Source: Methanobacteriota archaeon
Lineage (GTDB): Archaea; Thermoplasmatota; Poseidoniia; Poseidoniales; Thalassarchaeaceae
Length of the DNA stretch: 50,924 nucleotides
Assembly (NCBI GenBank): GCA_011523055.1
Contig: WTHQ01000029.1
Coordinates: 21,028 to 71,951, forward strand
Direction: 5' to 3'
The notes under the pieces were generated by a model. The model worked only from the letters and a program-made list of their open reading frames with translations, did no database searches and was not told the DNA's origin. Below, piece by piece: positions 1 to 7,930 of the stretch (position 1 is its first letter; each line of letters opens with the position of its first letter). Both the position numbers and the translations under genes were made by a program.

Positions 1-398
1 AGCTCGACTGCTATCGGGGTCGGCAGGGATCCTACCTCCACCGTCGTCCTGGAGCACTGTATGTCTGAGAAGTACTCCGCATAGACCTCGTTGTACCCAT
101 GGAAGTCTCTCTCCATGTCCACGAGGAACGAGGTACAGTCCACGACCTTCTCCAGTGACGAGCCAGCGTCCTCGAGGATGGCACTGATGTTCTCGATCAC
201 CGCCTTGGTCTGCAACTTGATGTCGTAGTCCCGGGGCTGCCCCGTAGGCCCCCTGATGGGGCCCCCCGGGATCTCATCTGTGTTCTTCTGTCTGGGCCCC
301 ACCCCGGACACGAAGATCAGGTCCCCTACGCCGAAGGCATGTGGGTAGGAGCCGACGGCCTTGGGTGCGTTCTCGGAGTAGATCGGCCCGTCACCCAA
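1..398 (-). CDS. amnD: 2-aminomuconate deaminase, RidA family (3' end cut by window)
   Basis: This reading frame runs off the left edge, so only about 132 N-terminal residues are present. I translated it by hand from a TTG at 398, three bases after the stop of the upstream amnA-like gene; no ATG is available at that position. The segments SYPHAFGVGDLIFVSGVGPR, DMERDFHGYNEVYAEYF and TTVEVGSLPTPIAVEL are characteristic of the 2-aminomuconate deaminase branch (AmnD/NbaF) of the RidA/YjgF family. That enzyme hydrolyses 2-aminomuconate to 4-oxalocrotonate and ammonia in the cytoplasm. The tight spacing to amnA and amnB indicates one operon and supports deaminase over a generic RidA role. The start codon is the least certain part; the family assignment is firm. 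Confidence 0.85.
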   Translation of the reverse strand, partial: MGDGPIYSENAPKAVGSYPHAFGVGDLIFVSGVGPRQKNTDEIPGGPIRGPTGQPRDYDIKLQTKAVIENISAILEDAGSSLEKVVDCTSFLVDMERDFHGYNEVYAEYFSDIQCSRTTVEVGSLPTPIAVE

Positions 399-400
399 GC

Positions 401-1324
401 CTAGAGACCCCCCTTGTCGAGGACGTTTCGGTCTCCGTGGTAGTACTCCACGTCATCCTCGTCGAACTCCTTGTCCCCCATTGAGCCAGAGGATGGCGTC
501 AGTTGGATGACGGCCCCTCCAGAGCCATTCAGGGCCTCGTACGCGAGGACCTCGCCGTGGTAGTTGTTGTGCTGCCCCATCGTGGAGGCCATCCACCAGG
601 CCGGCTTGTACGCGACGACCTTCTGCACCCTGATCTGGCCGTGTATCTCCCTGGAAAGTTGGCTCAGGTCCTCGAGGCGGCCGTCTTCGAAGAACTCCAG
701 TATTTTCCTGTTCCAATCGTCATCCTTCTGGCTGTGGATGCGATCCTCCGAGGGTTCTATCGGCTCAGTGAACATCCTGTTGGACAGGCTTGAGACCACG
801 ACGACCACCGCCTTCCGCCCCCCTGAGGCGAGGGCGTCGCGGATTGCCTTCCCGAGGACGATGGTCTCCGATCGATTGGCGTACATGTTGCTGGAGACGA
901 TGGTCGAGGGGATCCTGTTGTCCGGATTGAGGAGTGAGAGCGCCGTGATCGAGCCTGTGTCTATCGGGAAGGCGTCGTAATTCACTGTTCTTGCCTGAAG
1001 CCCCCTCCCCTCAGCCTTCTCGACGCAGGCCGCTGCGAAGTCTGAGTCCATGGTGAATGAGTACGGCATGCTACCGAGGTAGTGGAAGTCGTCGTCAACG
1101 TGGACCCACTCCGAGTTCGGGTTGGCCTGGAACTGGTGCCCAATGATCGATGGCCATGTCGTGGAGTAGACGATGATTATGTCCGCGCCGCTGTTTTCTA
1201 TCCTCTCCCTGCACGTGTCGAAGGCCTGGCGCAGGCGGGCGTATCCGTCGTTCGCGTCGGGAGACAGCAGCGGGTGGGGGGGGGGGGGCACGTAGAGCCC
1301 GAACTCGATGATTTCATCTTCCAT
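401..1324 (-). CDS. amnA: 2-aminophenol 1,6-dioxygenase alpha-like subunit (LigB fold, non-catalytic)
   Basis: This 307-aa protein belongs to the LigB-type class III extradiol dioxygenase superfamily and matches the alpha subunit of 2-aminophenol 1,6-dioxygenase. The motifs VYSTTW, VNYDAFPIDTGSITA and GSGGAVIQL follow AmnA closely. The pair of histidines that hold iron in the beta subunit is not kept: the first site reads PPPPHP and the second reads STTW instead of TPHW. It is therefore probably a structural partner of the beta subunit, as known for AmnA. It lies 10 nt after amnB and directly before the deaminase. The Pro13-Pro16 run and the first base of His17 are encoded by 13 consecutive C, a slippage-prone tract. 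About 25 acidic C-terminal residues (EFDEDDVEYY region) appear to be an extension relative to my recollection of bacterial AmnA. Confidence 0.85.
   Translation of the reverse strand: MEDEIIEFGLYVPPPPHPLLSPDANDGYARLRQAFDTCRERIENSGADIIIVYSTTWPSIIGHQFQANPNSEWVHVDDDFHYLGSMPYSFTMDSDFAAACVEKAEGRGLQARTVNYDAFPIDTGSITALSLLNPDNRIPSTIVSSNMYANRSETIVLGKAIRDALASGGRKAVVVVVSSLSNRMFTEPIEPSEDRIHSQKDDDWNRKILEFFEDGRLEDLSQLSREIHGQIRVQKVVAYKPAWWMASTMGQHNNYHGEVLAYEALNGSGGAVIQLTPSSGSMGDKEFDEDDVEYYHGDRNVLDKGGL
1276..1288. repeat. 13-base G/C homopolymer inside amnA
   Basis: Thirteen consecutive G on the plus strand (C on the coding strand) lie inside the first 20 codons of the amnA-like gene and encode Pro-Pro-Pro-Pro plus the first base of His. 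The gene is in frame as given. A change of one or two bases would truncate the protein near its start, so this is either a phase-variation type tract or a site of possible sequencing error. Confidence 0.95.
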
Positions 1325-1334
1325 TGTCTCACAC

Positions 1335-2240
1335 TCACAGTACGATCTCGCGCTTTTCTGGCTGGGGAACCCAGGCTGCTATGCAGTTCCCTGTTCCAAT
1401 CACGGACTGGTACCCGTAGATCTCGGCTGGGTACTCTGGCATTCCCATAGCCCCCATCATCCACACTAGCCCCCCGCCCTCGGTCTCCGCGATGGTCTGT
1501 TCTGTGAACTCGGGCATGATCTCGATGGCCTCCTTCATCTTGCCTTTTCGGAAGAGGTCGATGATCGCCATGTCCCAGACGTACTGGCTGTGGTTGTAGA
1601 TATGCTCCCTACTCATGTCCTCCGGCAGGGGGGACTCCGTCACGAAGTGCCTGTGAGATAGGCTGTGGCTGCTGACCAGGACAACCCGCTTACCGCTGTT
1701 CTCTATGGCCTTCCTGCAGGCTCCGCCCAATGCAAGCGCCTGCTCAATCATGACCTCGGGTGAGTAGTAGTGCGTGTTCCGGTTGGAGCTGATGGTGATG
1801 ATCGGCTTGTCCCACCTCGGGTTCAGCATGTGACAGGAGGTTATCGTGCCGTAGTCCACCCTGAAGTCCGGATTTCGCATCATTCTTGTTATCAATCCGG
1901 CTTCGGAGGCAGCCTCACACATTGCCTCCGACAGGTCGACGTCTACGGAGAGGTCGTATGTGTACCTGAAGATGTTCGGGAAGACTGGGTCGACGGACTT
2001 GGAGGAGAAGCGCGGGAGCCCCAGGAAGTGTGTTCCGACGTAGGTCTGCCAATGGGGCGTGAAGACCACCATCACATCGTAGTCAATGGTCTCAAGCTTC
2101 CTTGCCAGTCGGTGGTACCCCCATCTGAGGGTCTCCCAGCCTCCCTCGGAAACCGGTTCATTTTGCTCTGGATTCTCCGCGTAGACGACATGCGGCGGGT
2201 GTGGGGCGAGTGCCCCAAGGACGATCTCCCCCTTGGCCAT
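1335..2240 (-). CDS. amnB: 2-aminophenol 1,6-dioxygenase beta subunit (catalytic, Fe-dependent extradiol)
   Basis: The 301-aa product matches the catalytic beta subunit of 2-aminophenol 1,6-dioxygenase, which opens the ring of 2-aminophenol (or a related ortho-aminophenol) with O2 to give 2-aminomuconic semialdehyde. The metal triad is in the expected places: His14 (LAPHPPH), His63 (TPHWQT) and Glu252 (AETEGGGLVW), with the probable acid/base His196 (SLSHRHF). The segments ENPEQNEP, VDPVFPNIFRY, MRNPDFRVDYGTIT and GYQSVIGTGN are shared with bacterial AmnB. It is the first gene of a minus-strand operon followed by amnA and amnD, an order like the bacterial amn clusters. The exact substrate is inferred; other aminophenols or protocatechuate-like compounds cannot be excluded. 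Confidence 0.9.
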   Translation of the reverse strand: MAKGEIVLGALAPHPPHVVYAENPEQNEPVSEGGWETLRWGYHRLARKLETIDYDVMVVFTPHWQTYVGTHFLGLPRFSSKSVDPVFPNIFRYTYDLSVDVDLSEAMCEAASEAGLITRMMRNPDFRVDYGTITSCHMLNPRWDKPIITISSNRNTHYYSPEVMIEQALALGGACRKAIENSGKRVVLVSSHSLSHRHFVTESPLPEDMSREHIYNHSQYVWDMAIIDLFRKGKMKEAIEIMPEFTEQTIAETEGGGLVWMMGAMGMPEYPAEIYGYQSVIGTGNCIAAWVPQPEKREIVL

Positions 2241-2325
2241 GGTGTTGCGAGGTGATGAAATCCAAAGAAAACCTTCCGGCTGGCCCAGTAGGGTTCATTG
2301 CCCTCTCCCCCAGCGTGGTCGTACG

Positions 2326-2733
2326 ATGAAATGGGACAATCCCCCACTCTGGCCCGTGGCCATCCCCCCCATTGGAGGATTCCTGGTGGCTGTGCTCGAT
2401 GCCATTCTTGAATTGCCAGTCCTGCTCGGTTGGACGCTCTTGATGCCGATCGTGATTGTCGCCTCTTGCTCCGTCCTCCTTCTCCTTCTCCCTCGTAGGT
2501 ACGGTTCGAGGCCAGAGTGCCTGATCGGCTACTTGTTCATGGTTGCCATCGCCGTGGTCCCACAGTTGGTTTTCCCCATCTGGTTCGTGATTGTAATCCT
2601 GTTCTGGATGTCCCAGTCCCTCTACGTCTGGAAGAGGAACTACCCCAACTTCAGACTCGGCATGTGGTTAGGTGCGGGCTCCATGTCTGGGTTGTACCTT
2701 GGCAGCCTGGCGGTCTTCAATCTCATGTCGTAG
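2326..2733 (+). CDS. small membrane protein, unknown function
   Basis: A 135-aa protein starting at the ATG of MKWDNPP. An earlier in-frame start at 2233 would overlap the divergent amnB start and adds a non-hydrophobic leader, so the later start is preferred. Several hydrophobic segments are visible (about residues 9-28, 29-55, 65-95 and 110-133), giving a likely four-TM protein with RRYGSRPE in a short loop. I recognise no family. Its last 11 bases overlap the convergent PAP2 gene end. Confidence 0.6.
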   Translation: MKWDNPPLWPVAIPPIGGFLVAVLDAILELPVLLGWTLLMPIVIVASCSVLLLLLPRRYGSRPECLIGYLFMVAIAVVPQLVFPIWFVIVILFWMSQSLYVWKRNYPNFRLGMWLGAGSMSGLYLGSLAVFNLMS

Positions 2734-4135
2734 TGCTGGTATCATCCATCGATTGACGCTTGACCGAGACTCCGATGATGATGAAGGAGAGCATGCTGAT
2801 GAGGAATCCGGATACCAACAGGAGATCCTCGTCCGGGTACTGGTTCACCACGGACACCTCCGCCACGGGGCCTTCCAGGACAGCGGATCTGAACAAGATG
2901 ACCTTCCTCTCTGTGATGCTGTCAGGTGTGTACTCATACAACCAGGTGGAGCCCGGTTGGAGCATCACAAGTTCTCCCTGTGGAGCAACTGAGTCGAAGT
3001 CTATGACGCCCCTGCTCGCATGGGGCTCAACGTCGCCAATCCCAACGAGCAGGGCCTGAACTGCTACCTCCCCGAGGTTCTCTATGCTGACGATTGCTGG
3101 CTCAGTCAGACTGTGGACCTCGAGGGTCTCCAACCGTACATCGTCCCCCTCCATCCTGAAATCGGGGTTCGACGGGTGGGTGCCAGGGCCGTCGACGGCC
3201 CCTGCAAGTAGGATGGCCCCTATCGCTATGGAGGAAAGTATGGGCCTTAGATTGCCGTTGATGGCCCCCCACGCCCCTCTCACCCCCCTTTCTCTCAGAA
3301 GAGGTTGGATGTACATGCAGAATCTAGAGCAAAAGATGGCCAGAATCAGCCCTGGCACGATGTCGGTGAGCCAGTGAATACCCAGGTACAATATCGAGAA
3401 GGAGTAGATGGCCACATTCGCGATTATGAACAGGTCAAGGCCCCGATGGCGCCAATCGGAGATCCCGACCCCCTGCTGTCGTACGTATGCCCTGTGGATC
3501 AACAGAAGTGAGACGGGCAGGCCTATGTGAAGGCTCGGTACCCCGTTATCGAGTGGATCGTTGCTCGTGAAGAAGTCGATGTTCCAACCATCGTGATACA
3601 TCAGGGCATCGACACCAACAACGTAGCTCGAGGTCACCTCGACGTTGAAGAAGAGATACAAGGGGACTGCAAGGAGGTAGATCACGAAGTAATTCATCGC
3701 AGCTAGGTCGGCTAGATCGTGGTCCTTGGACAGTATGTAGTGTATTGGCGGGTACCAGATGATGAATAGGTATGCAAAGAGGTAGTGGAGCGAGAGAGCC
3801 TCTGATAGCAGGTCATTCCTGAATGTGTCTTGCAGTTCGAAGACTAGGTCCCCCTCAAGGCTGTGCACGACGTGCGTGAATCCGCCTACCAATGCCTTTA
3901 GGGGCTCATTATGGTGGTCTGTGAATGCCTTGAATATGAACATCGCCAGGTACAAAGATATGTGCCAATAGTATCCTTTCGCCCTTATTTCGTGGATCAG
4001 TTCACTTGGGGCCACCCTGAACATTGGATCCTTCCGGGTCCAGTACAGATGCAGTGGCACTGTCAGTGCCAACAGCAGGCCCATGGAGGTTCCATACGGT
4101 CCGATGGGCCAGTTCACATCCCATGGGAGAGACAA
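2723..4135 (-). CDS. PAP2-superfamily membrane phosphatase with C-terminal exposed domain
   Basis: A 470-aa integral membrane protein of the PAP2 type. The motifs GVPSLHIGLP (PSLH) and YLGIHWLTDIVPG (GxHWxxD) are the second and third signature motifs of the superfamily, which acts on lipid phosphates or transfers phospho-headgroups at the membrane. About six hydrophobic helices occupy residues 15-290. A hydrophobic helix near residue 305 is followed by a polar domain of roughly 120 residues, rich in beta-type sequence, and a final TM segment (LLLVSGFLISMLSFIIIG). That C-terminal part probably sits outside the cytoplasm and is unusual for the family. It may be an inositolphosphotransferase-like archaeal lipid enzyme; the substrate cannot be read from sequence. 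Confidence 0.75.
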   Translation of the reverse strand: MSLPWDVNWPIGPYGTSMGLLLALTVPLHLYWTRKDPMFRVAPSELIHEIRAKGYYWHISLYLAMFIFKAFTDHHNEPLKALVGGFTHVVHSLEGDLVFELQDTFRNDLLSEALSLHYLFAYLFIIWYPPIHYILSKDHDLADLAAMNYFVIYLLAVPLYLFFNVEVTSSYVVGVDALMYHDGWNIDFFTSNDPLDNGVPSLHIGLPVSLLLIHRAYVRQQGVGISDWRHRGLDLFIIANVAIYSFSILYLGIHWLTDIVPGLILAIFCSRFCMYIQPLLRERGVRGAWGAINGNLRPILSSIAIGAILLAGAVDGPGTHPSNPDFRMEGDDVRLETLEVHSLTEPAIVSIENLGEVAVQALLVGIGDVEPHASRGVIDFDSVAPQGELVMLQPGSTWLYEYTPDSITERKVILFRSAVLEGPVAEVSVVNQYPDEDLLLVSGFLISMLSFIIIGVSVKRQSMDDTSTTT

Positions 4136-4191
4136 GGGATCATCAATTAGCCCCCCGAATACTCATACGCCTACGCTTGATATCAGCATTC

Positions 4192-4656
4192 ATGGACCAG
4201 CACGACCAGTGGCTGATTGAATGTCAGAAGCTTGGCTTCGAGCCAAGCCCCAGAAGGTACTCGCAAGGCACGGTCACCAGCGAAGACGCAGCGGCCCAGA
4301 TAGGATGTGATGTGGCCCAGATAGCCAAGTCCATCGTGTTCGAAGGACAGTCATGTGCGATCGTAGTGATAGCAAGTGGCGCCAACAAGGTGGACAGGAA
4401 GAAGAAGTTGAGGGCCATACTGGGCTACAAACCCAAGGTCGCCACACCAGAATACGTCCTGAGAGAAACCGGGTTCGCACCGGGCGGAGTTCCCCCCTTC
4501 GGACACAAGAGAAGGCCAGAGATACTCATGGATCGGGACCTATTTGGATTCGAGGTGGTATGGGGAGCAGCTGGCTCGTCGGAGACTGTTTTCCCGATTC
4601 CACCTGACCTATTGGCAAGTATCTCGAGTGCTAGCATCGCCGACGTGAGGCTGTAG
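4192..4656 (+). CDS. YbaK/EbsC-type aminoacyl-tRNA deacylase
   Basis: A 154-aa protein starting at MDQHDQW. The core KSIVFEGQSCAIVVIASGANKVD with later APGGVPPFGHKR is typical of the YbaK/ProX family, which hydrolyses mischarged tRNAs such as Cys-tRNA(Pro) in the cytoplasm. The upstream in-frame ATG at 4024 lies inside the divergent PAP2 gene and is rejected. The downstream SMUG1-like gene begins 8 nt after its stop, so the two are likely co-transcribed quality-control functions. The exact tRNA specificity is not determined. Confidence 0.85.
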   Translation: MDQHDQWLIECQKLGFEPSPRRYSQGTVTSEDAAAQIGCDVAQIAKSIVFEGQSCAIVVIASGANKVDRKKKLRAILGYKPKVATPEYVLRETGFAPGGVPPFGHKRRPEILMDRDLFGFEVVWGAAGSSETVFPIPPDLLASISSASIADVRL

Positions 4657-4664
4657 GTGAGAGA

Positions 4665-5399
4665 ATGTCTGTAGAAAAGATGGTTGGAGCGTCCGCTAGA
4701 CTGAGGGATGATATGGACATTTTCGCAGACCATCTGGTGTCAGAGGGGATCGTTGACTGTGTTTACAATCCCCTGTTCTATGCGTGGGATATTCACAGGG
4801 CCTACTTGGAGAAGGCAGTAGATGGGGGGGCTAAGGCTGTCTTACTTGGTATGAACCCCGGCCCCCATGGAATGGGCCAGATGGGAATTCCATTTGCCGC
4901 GACGAGCGTGGTCCGAGACCTATTGAAGATAAGGGGGATCCCAGTGCTACAACCGAAGACAGTGCATCCCAAGCGCCCCGTGATAGGCTTGGATTGGCCC
5001 AAAGAAGAGGTGAGTGGTACGAGGCTATGGGGGGCCTTGAGTGATCACTACGGGGAAATCGAAGATATATTCTCGAGGGTTTTCCTTGTTAACCACTGTC
5101 CACTTATGTTGCTCTCGGGGGAGAGAGGGGTCAACATAACACCAGACAAGATAGGCGGCCCCCTGGTGAGGTCCATGCTGAAGAGGTGCGACGAGTACCT
5201 GAGGGAAGTCGTGGGAATCATGGGAGCAAGGGTCGTCATCGGAGTCGGTAAATATGCTGAAAAGAGAGCCATTTCGACCTTTCTAGGAGATCGGGTGACA
5301 GTCACTTCCTGTTGGCATCCATCCCCCGCATCCCCCCTTGCAAATCGTAACGGCGGAGCGGATTGGAGGGTCAATTTCCAGTCTGTTCTGCCTGGTTGA
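4665..5399 (+). CDS. SMUG1-type uracil-DNA glycosylase
   Basis: The 244-aa product carries the two hallmark motifs of the SMUG1 branch of the uracil-DNA glycosylase superfamily: GMNPGPHGMGQMGIPFA near residues 61-77 (motif A with the water-activating Asn) and HPSPASPLANRNGGADW near the C-terminus (motif B, DNA-intercalating loop). SMUG1 removes uracil and oxidised pyrimidines from DNA. A GGTGAGAG stretch precedes the ATG. The family is best known in animals and some bacteria, so its occurrence here is notable. Paired with the downstream Fpg gene (11986-12879) it shows base-excision repair capacity. Confidence 0.88.
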   Translation: MSVEKMVGASARLRDDMDIFADHLVSEGIVDCVYNPLFYAWDIHRAYLEKAVDGGAKAVLLGMNPGPHGMGQMGIPFAATSVVRDLLKIRGIPVLQPKTVHPKRPVIGLDWPKEEVSGTRLWGALSDHYGEIEDIFSRVFLVNHCPLMLLSGERGVNITPDKIGGPLVRSMLKRCDEYLREVVGIMGARVVIGVGKYAEKRAISTFLGDRVTVTSCWHPSPASPLANRNGGADWRVNFQSVLPG

Positions 5400-5441
5400 C
5401 CTCGGAATATCGTTATACGGTGTGGCGTACTACACCGGGTG

Positions 5442-7232
5442 ATGACCATCACACTGACGCCCCGGAACTTGCTCAGGAACGCCGAACTGTACGCCGACGA
5501 ACCAGCCCTCTCTACCAAGGCTGGTAAGGCCGCTGATGGAACCTGGGAATGGGACACGAAAACGTGGAAGCAATTCTCAGACGAGGTCGTTGCAGTATCG
5601 AAATCACTCGTTTCTATGGGCTTCGAGAAGGGGGACCGCATGAGCATCTACGCTTACAATCGCCCGGAGTGGTACTCATGCTACGGGGCCACACAGATGA
5701 CCAATGGTGTCGGGGTTGGAGTTTACCACACATGCTCACCCGAGGAGGTCGAGTGGGTCATCGGAGATTCTGGGTCAAAGGTCGTCATTATCGGTGACAA
5801 CCCTCAGTCTGGGGGGGACCCCGAGAAGACACCGAGTCGAAGGTTCGCAAAGATCCTGGGGAACCTCCCGGATGTGGAGCTAGTCGTGGTCCTGGACGGA
5901 GTGGAGCCGATTGACCATGAGAAGGCCGTATCCTGGAGCGACTTCCTCGAGATGGGGAAGGATGTTGAGGATTCCTCGGTTCATTCAAGGATAGACGGGA
6001 TTGAGCCGGATGACCTTGCAGCCCTCATCTACACCTCAGGGACCACAGGTAATCCAAAGGGCGTGATGCTGACTCATGACAACTGGGATGCCGAGCTGTC
6101 CGAGGTCGACAGGATAATCACCCTCAACCAGGGTGAGAACTACGTCTCCTGGCTCCCATTGGCCCACGTATTCGGTCAACTGGTGGACAACCATCTATGG
6201 TGCAGGTCCGCGATTCACATGCATGTGGTTGACAATGCCCTGCATGTGGTGGACTACGCAAAGAAGGTCCAGCCACACCTCTTCATCGGCGTCCCAAGGA
6301 TTTACGAGAAGATCTACTCCAGCCTATTTTCCAAGTTCGGATCGGGGCTCCTGAAGACCCTCAGTGGCCTGCCGCTGATTGGCGGGGTTCTGAAGGGGAA
6401 GGCGAGGGAGGCCGTCGGGATGAGCAACGTCAGGTTCGCTGTAACCGGCGCAGCCCCCATCAACCCAGACATTCTCAGGTTTTTCCACAAGTTCGGAATC
6501 CCTGTGTACGAGGGGTACGGCATGACTGAAACGACGGCTGGTGCGACCCTCGGGCACGGCAAGGCCAACAAGATCGGCAGTGTCGGAAAGGCCTTCGGTG
6601 GCACCGAGTTGAAGCTAGCGGATGATGGTGAGATTCTCTTCAGGGGCCGTCACATAATGAAGGGTTACTTCCAGAATGAAGAGGCAACGGCAGAGACGAT
6701 GACCGACGATGGGTGGCTCATGTCGGGGGACATTGGAAGAATCGATGAAGAAGGCTTCGTTTACATCACTGGAAGGAAGAAGGAGATCTACGTCAACTCG
6801 GGAGGCAAGAACATAGCCCCACTCGTTATCGAGGAGACAATGAAATCGATACCAGAGGTATCACAGTGCTTCTTGGTCGGGGACCAGAGGAAGTTCTGCT
6901 CCGCTTTGCTCACCCTGGACATAGGGGCAGTTCTACGGGACCACCATGGCGTGGATGCTCAGAAGGTCCCGAAGGACCCAGCCGAGCAGATCGCTGAGCT
7001 AGAAGCGAAGGGCTCCAGCGTCGAGCAGGAGGTGGAGAATCTGAATGACCTCATTGACTCCAAGGTCAAAGAGTTGAACAATCAGTTCGCTCCACCAGAG
7101 CAAGTTCGAAAGTTCACCATCCTCCCAAGAGACTTCTCTGTCGACTACGGTGAGCTGACACCGACCCTGAAGATACGAAGGAAGCAGATTCGTGAAAACT
7201 GGGCCGAGGAAATAGAGAGAATGTACTCTTGA
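5442..7232 (+). CDS. long-chain acyl-CoA synthetase (AMP-forming)
   Basis: A 596-aa ANL-superfamily enzyme that activates fatty acids with ATP and CoA. The P-loop-like motif YTSGTTGNPKG begins at residue 197, followed by the adenylate-binding GYGMTETTAG, the hinge region DIGRIDEEGFVYITGRKKE, and a C-terminal domain ending PTLKIRRKQI. These match the long-chain (FACL/FadD15-like) branch, including a long helical insertion around residues 500-540. A GTG directly precedes the ATG chosen here. It is followed within 20 nt by a LysE gene and then IcmF on the same strand, consistent with an acyl-CoA catabolic operon. Confidence 0.9.
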   Translation: MTITLTPRNLLRNAELYADEPALSTKAGKAADGTWEWDTKTWKQFSDEVVAVSKSLVSMGFEKGDRMSIYAYNRPEWYSCYGATQMTNGVGVGVYHTCSPEEVEWVIGDSGSKVVIIGDNPQSGGDPEKTPSRRFAKILGNLPDVELVVVLDGVEPIDHEKAVSWSDFLEMGKDVEDSSVHSRIDGIEPDDLAALIYTSGTTGNPKGVMLTHDNWDAELSEVDRIITLNQGENYVSWLPLAHVFGQLVDNHLWCRSAIHMHVVDNALHVVDYAKKVQPHLFIGVPRIYEKIYSSLFSKFGSGLLKTLSGLPLIGGVLKGKAREAVGMSNVRFAVTGAAPINPDILRFFHKFGIPVYEGYGMTETTAGATLGHGKANKIGSVGKAFGGTELKLADDGEILFRGRHIMKGYFQNEEATAETMTDDGWLMSGDIGRIDEEGFVYITGRKKEIYVNSGGKNIAPLVIEETMKSIPEVSQCFLVGDQRKFCSALLTLDIGAVLRDHHGVDAQKVPKDPAEQIAELEAKGSSVEQEVENLNDLIDSKVKELNNQFAPPEQVRKFTILPRDFSVDYGELTPTLKIRRKQIRENWAEEIERMYS

Positions 7233-7249
7233 GCGAGAGTGTGGTTTGA

Positions 7250-7873
7250 TTGAATCCAGAGGCTTGGCTAGCCTTGGCCATGGTTTTCACCCTGGGTGCA
7301 ATGAGCCCAGGGCCCTCATTAGCTGTGGTACTCAGGAATACCATCTCCGGTGGACGTAGGCAAGGGGTGGCCACCGGGGTTGGACATGGGATCGGGTTCG
7401 GAATATACGCTTTCACAGCTGCTCTTGGCCTTGCAACAGCCCTTTCGGTTCATCCTGGTACCGAACTAGTGCTGAAGTGGGGCGGGACGTTGATTTTGGT
7501 TTGGTTGGGGATCAAATTTCTCAACCACGCGATTGAGGGGCCCCGAGACGAGGATGGGCCAATCGACATCGAGTCGAGCGGGGTCGCTGGCTTCTTCCAG
7601 GGCTTCTTCATCGCGATCTTCAATCCGAAGATACTGGCCTGGATGCTCGCCCTCTATTCCCCCTTCATTGAGGCGGACGTGGTGCTGACTACCCTGCTGG
7701 GCATGGGGTTGTTGGGTATGGTGATCGATGGGACCTGGTACGTCTCAGTCGCCATGTTCCTTACCAAGGGAGACAAGGTCAACGCACTCAGGAGGAAAGC
7801 ACACATCATCGACGGTGCGATGGGCGCAATCATGTTCGTCTTTGCCGGGCTCTTGATCACAGGCGCACTATGA
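7250..7873 (+). CDS. LysE/RhtB-family amino-acid exporter
   Basis: A 207-aa membrane protein of the LysE translocator family. The N-terminal helix with AMSPGPSLAVVLRNTISGGRRQGVATGVGHG is the family signature; about six hydrophobic segments follow, with FFIAIFNPKILAWM marking the conserved NPK segment. The start is a TTG, since no ATG lies upstream of the first helix. Such proteins export amino acids or small metabolites across the cytoplasmic membrane. It sits between the acyl-CoA synthetase and IcmF; a connection to branched-chain amino acid turnover is plausible but inferred. Confidence 0.85.
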   Translation: MNPEAWLALAMVFTLGAMSPGPSLAVVLRNTISGGRRQGVATGVGHGIGFGIYAFTAALGLATALSVHPGTELVLKWGGTLILVWLGIKFLNHAIEGPRDEDGPIDIESSGVAGFFQGFFIAIFNPKILAWMLALYSPFIEADVVLTTLLGMGLLGMVIDGTWYVSVAMFLTKGDKVNALRRKAHIIDGAMGAIMFVFAGLLITGAL

Positions 7874-7930
7874 GGGAAATAACAGACAAACATCCGATGA
7901 GGTCATTGCTGGGACCTTCGCCGGGTAGTC

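Noticed and set aside
2233-2325. Upstream start for the small membrane protein
   Set aside because: It would overlap the divergent amnB start and adds a polar leader; the ATG at 2326 is better.
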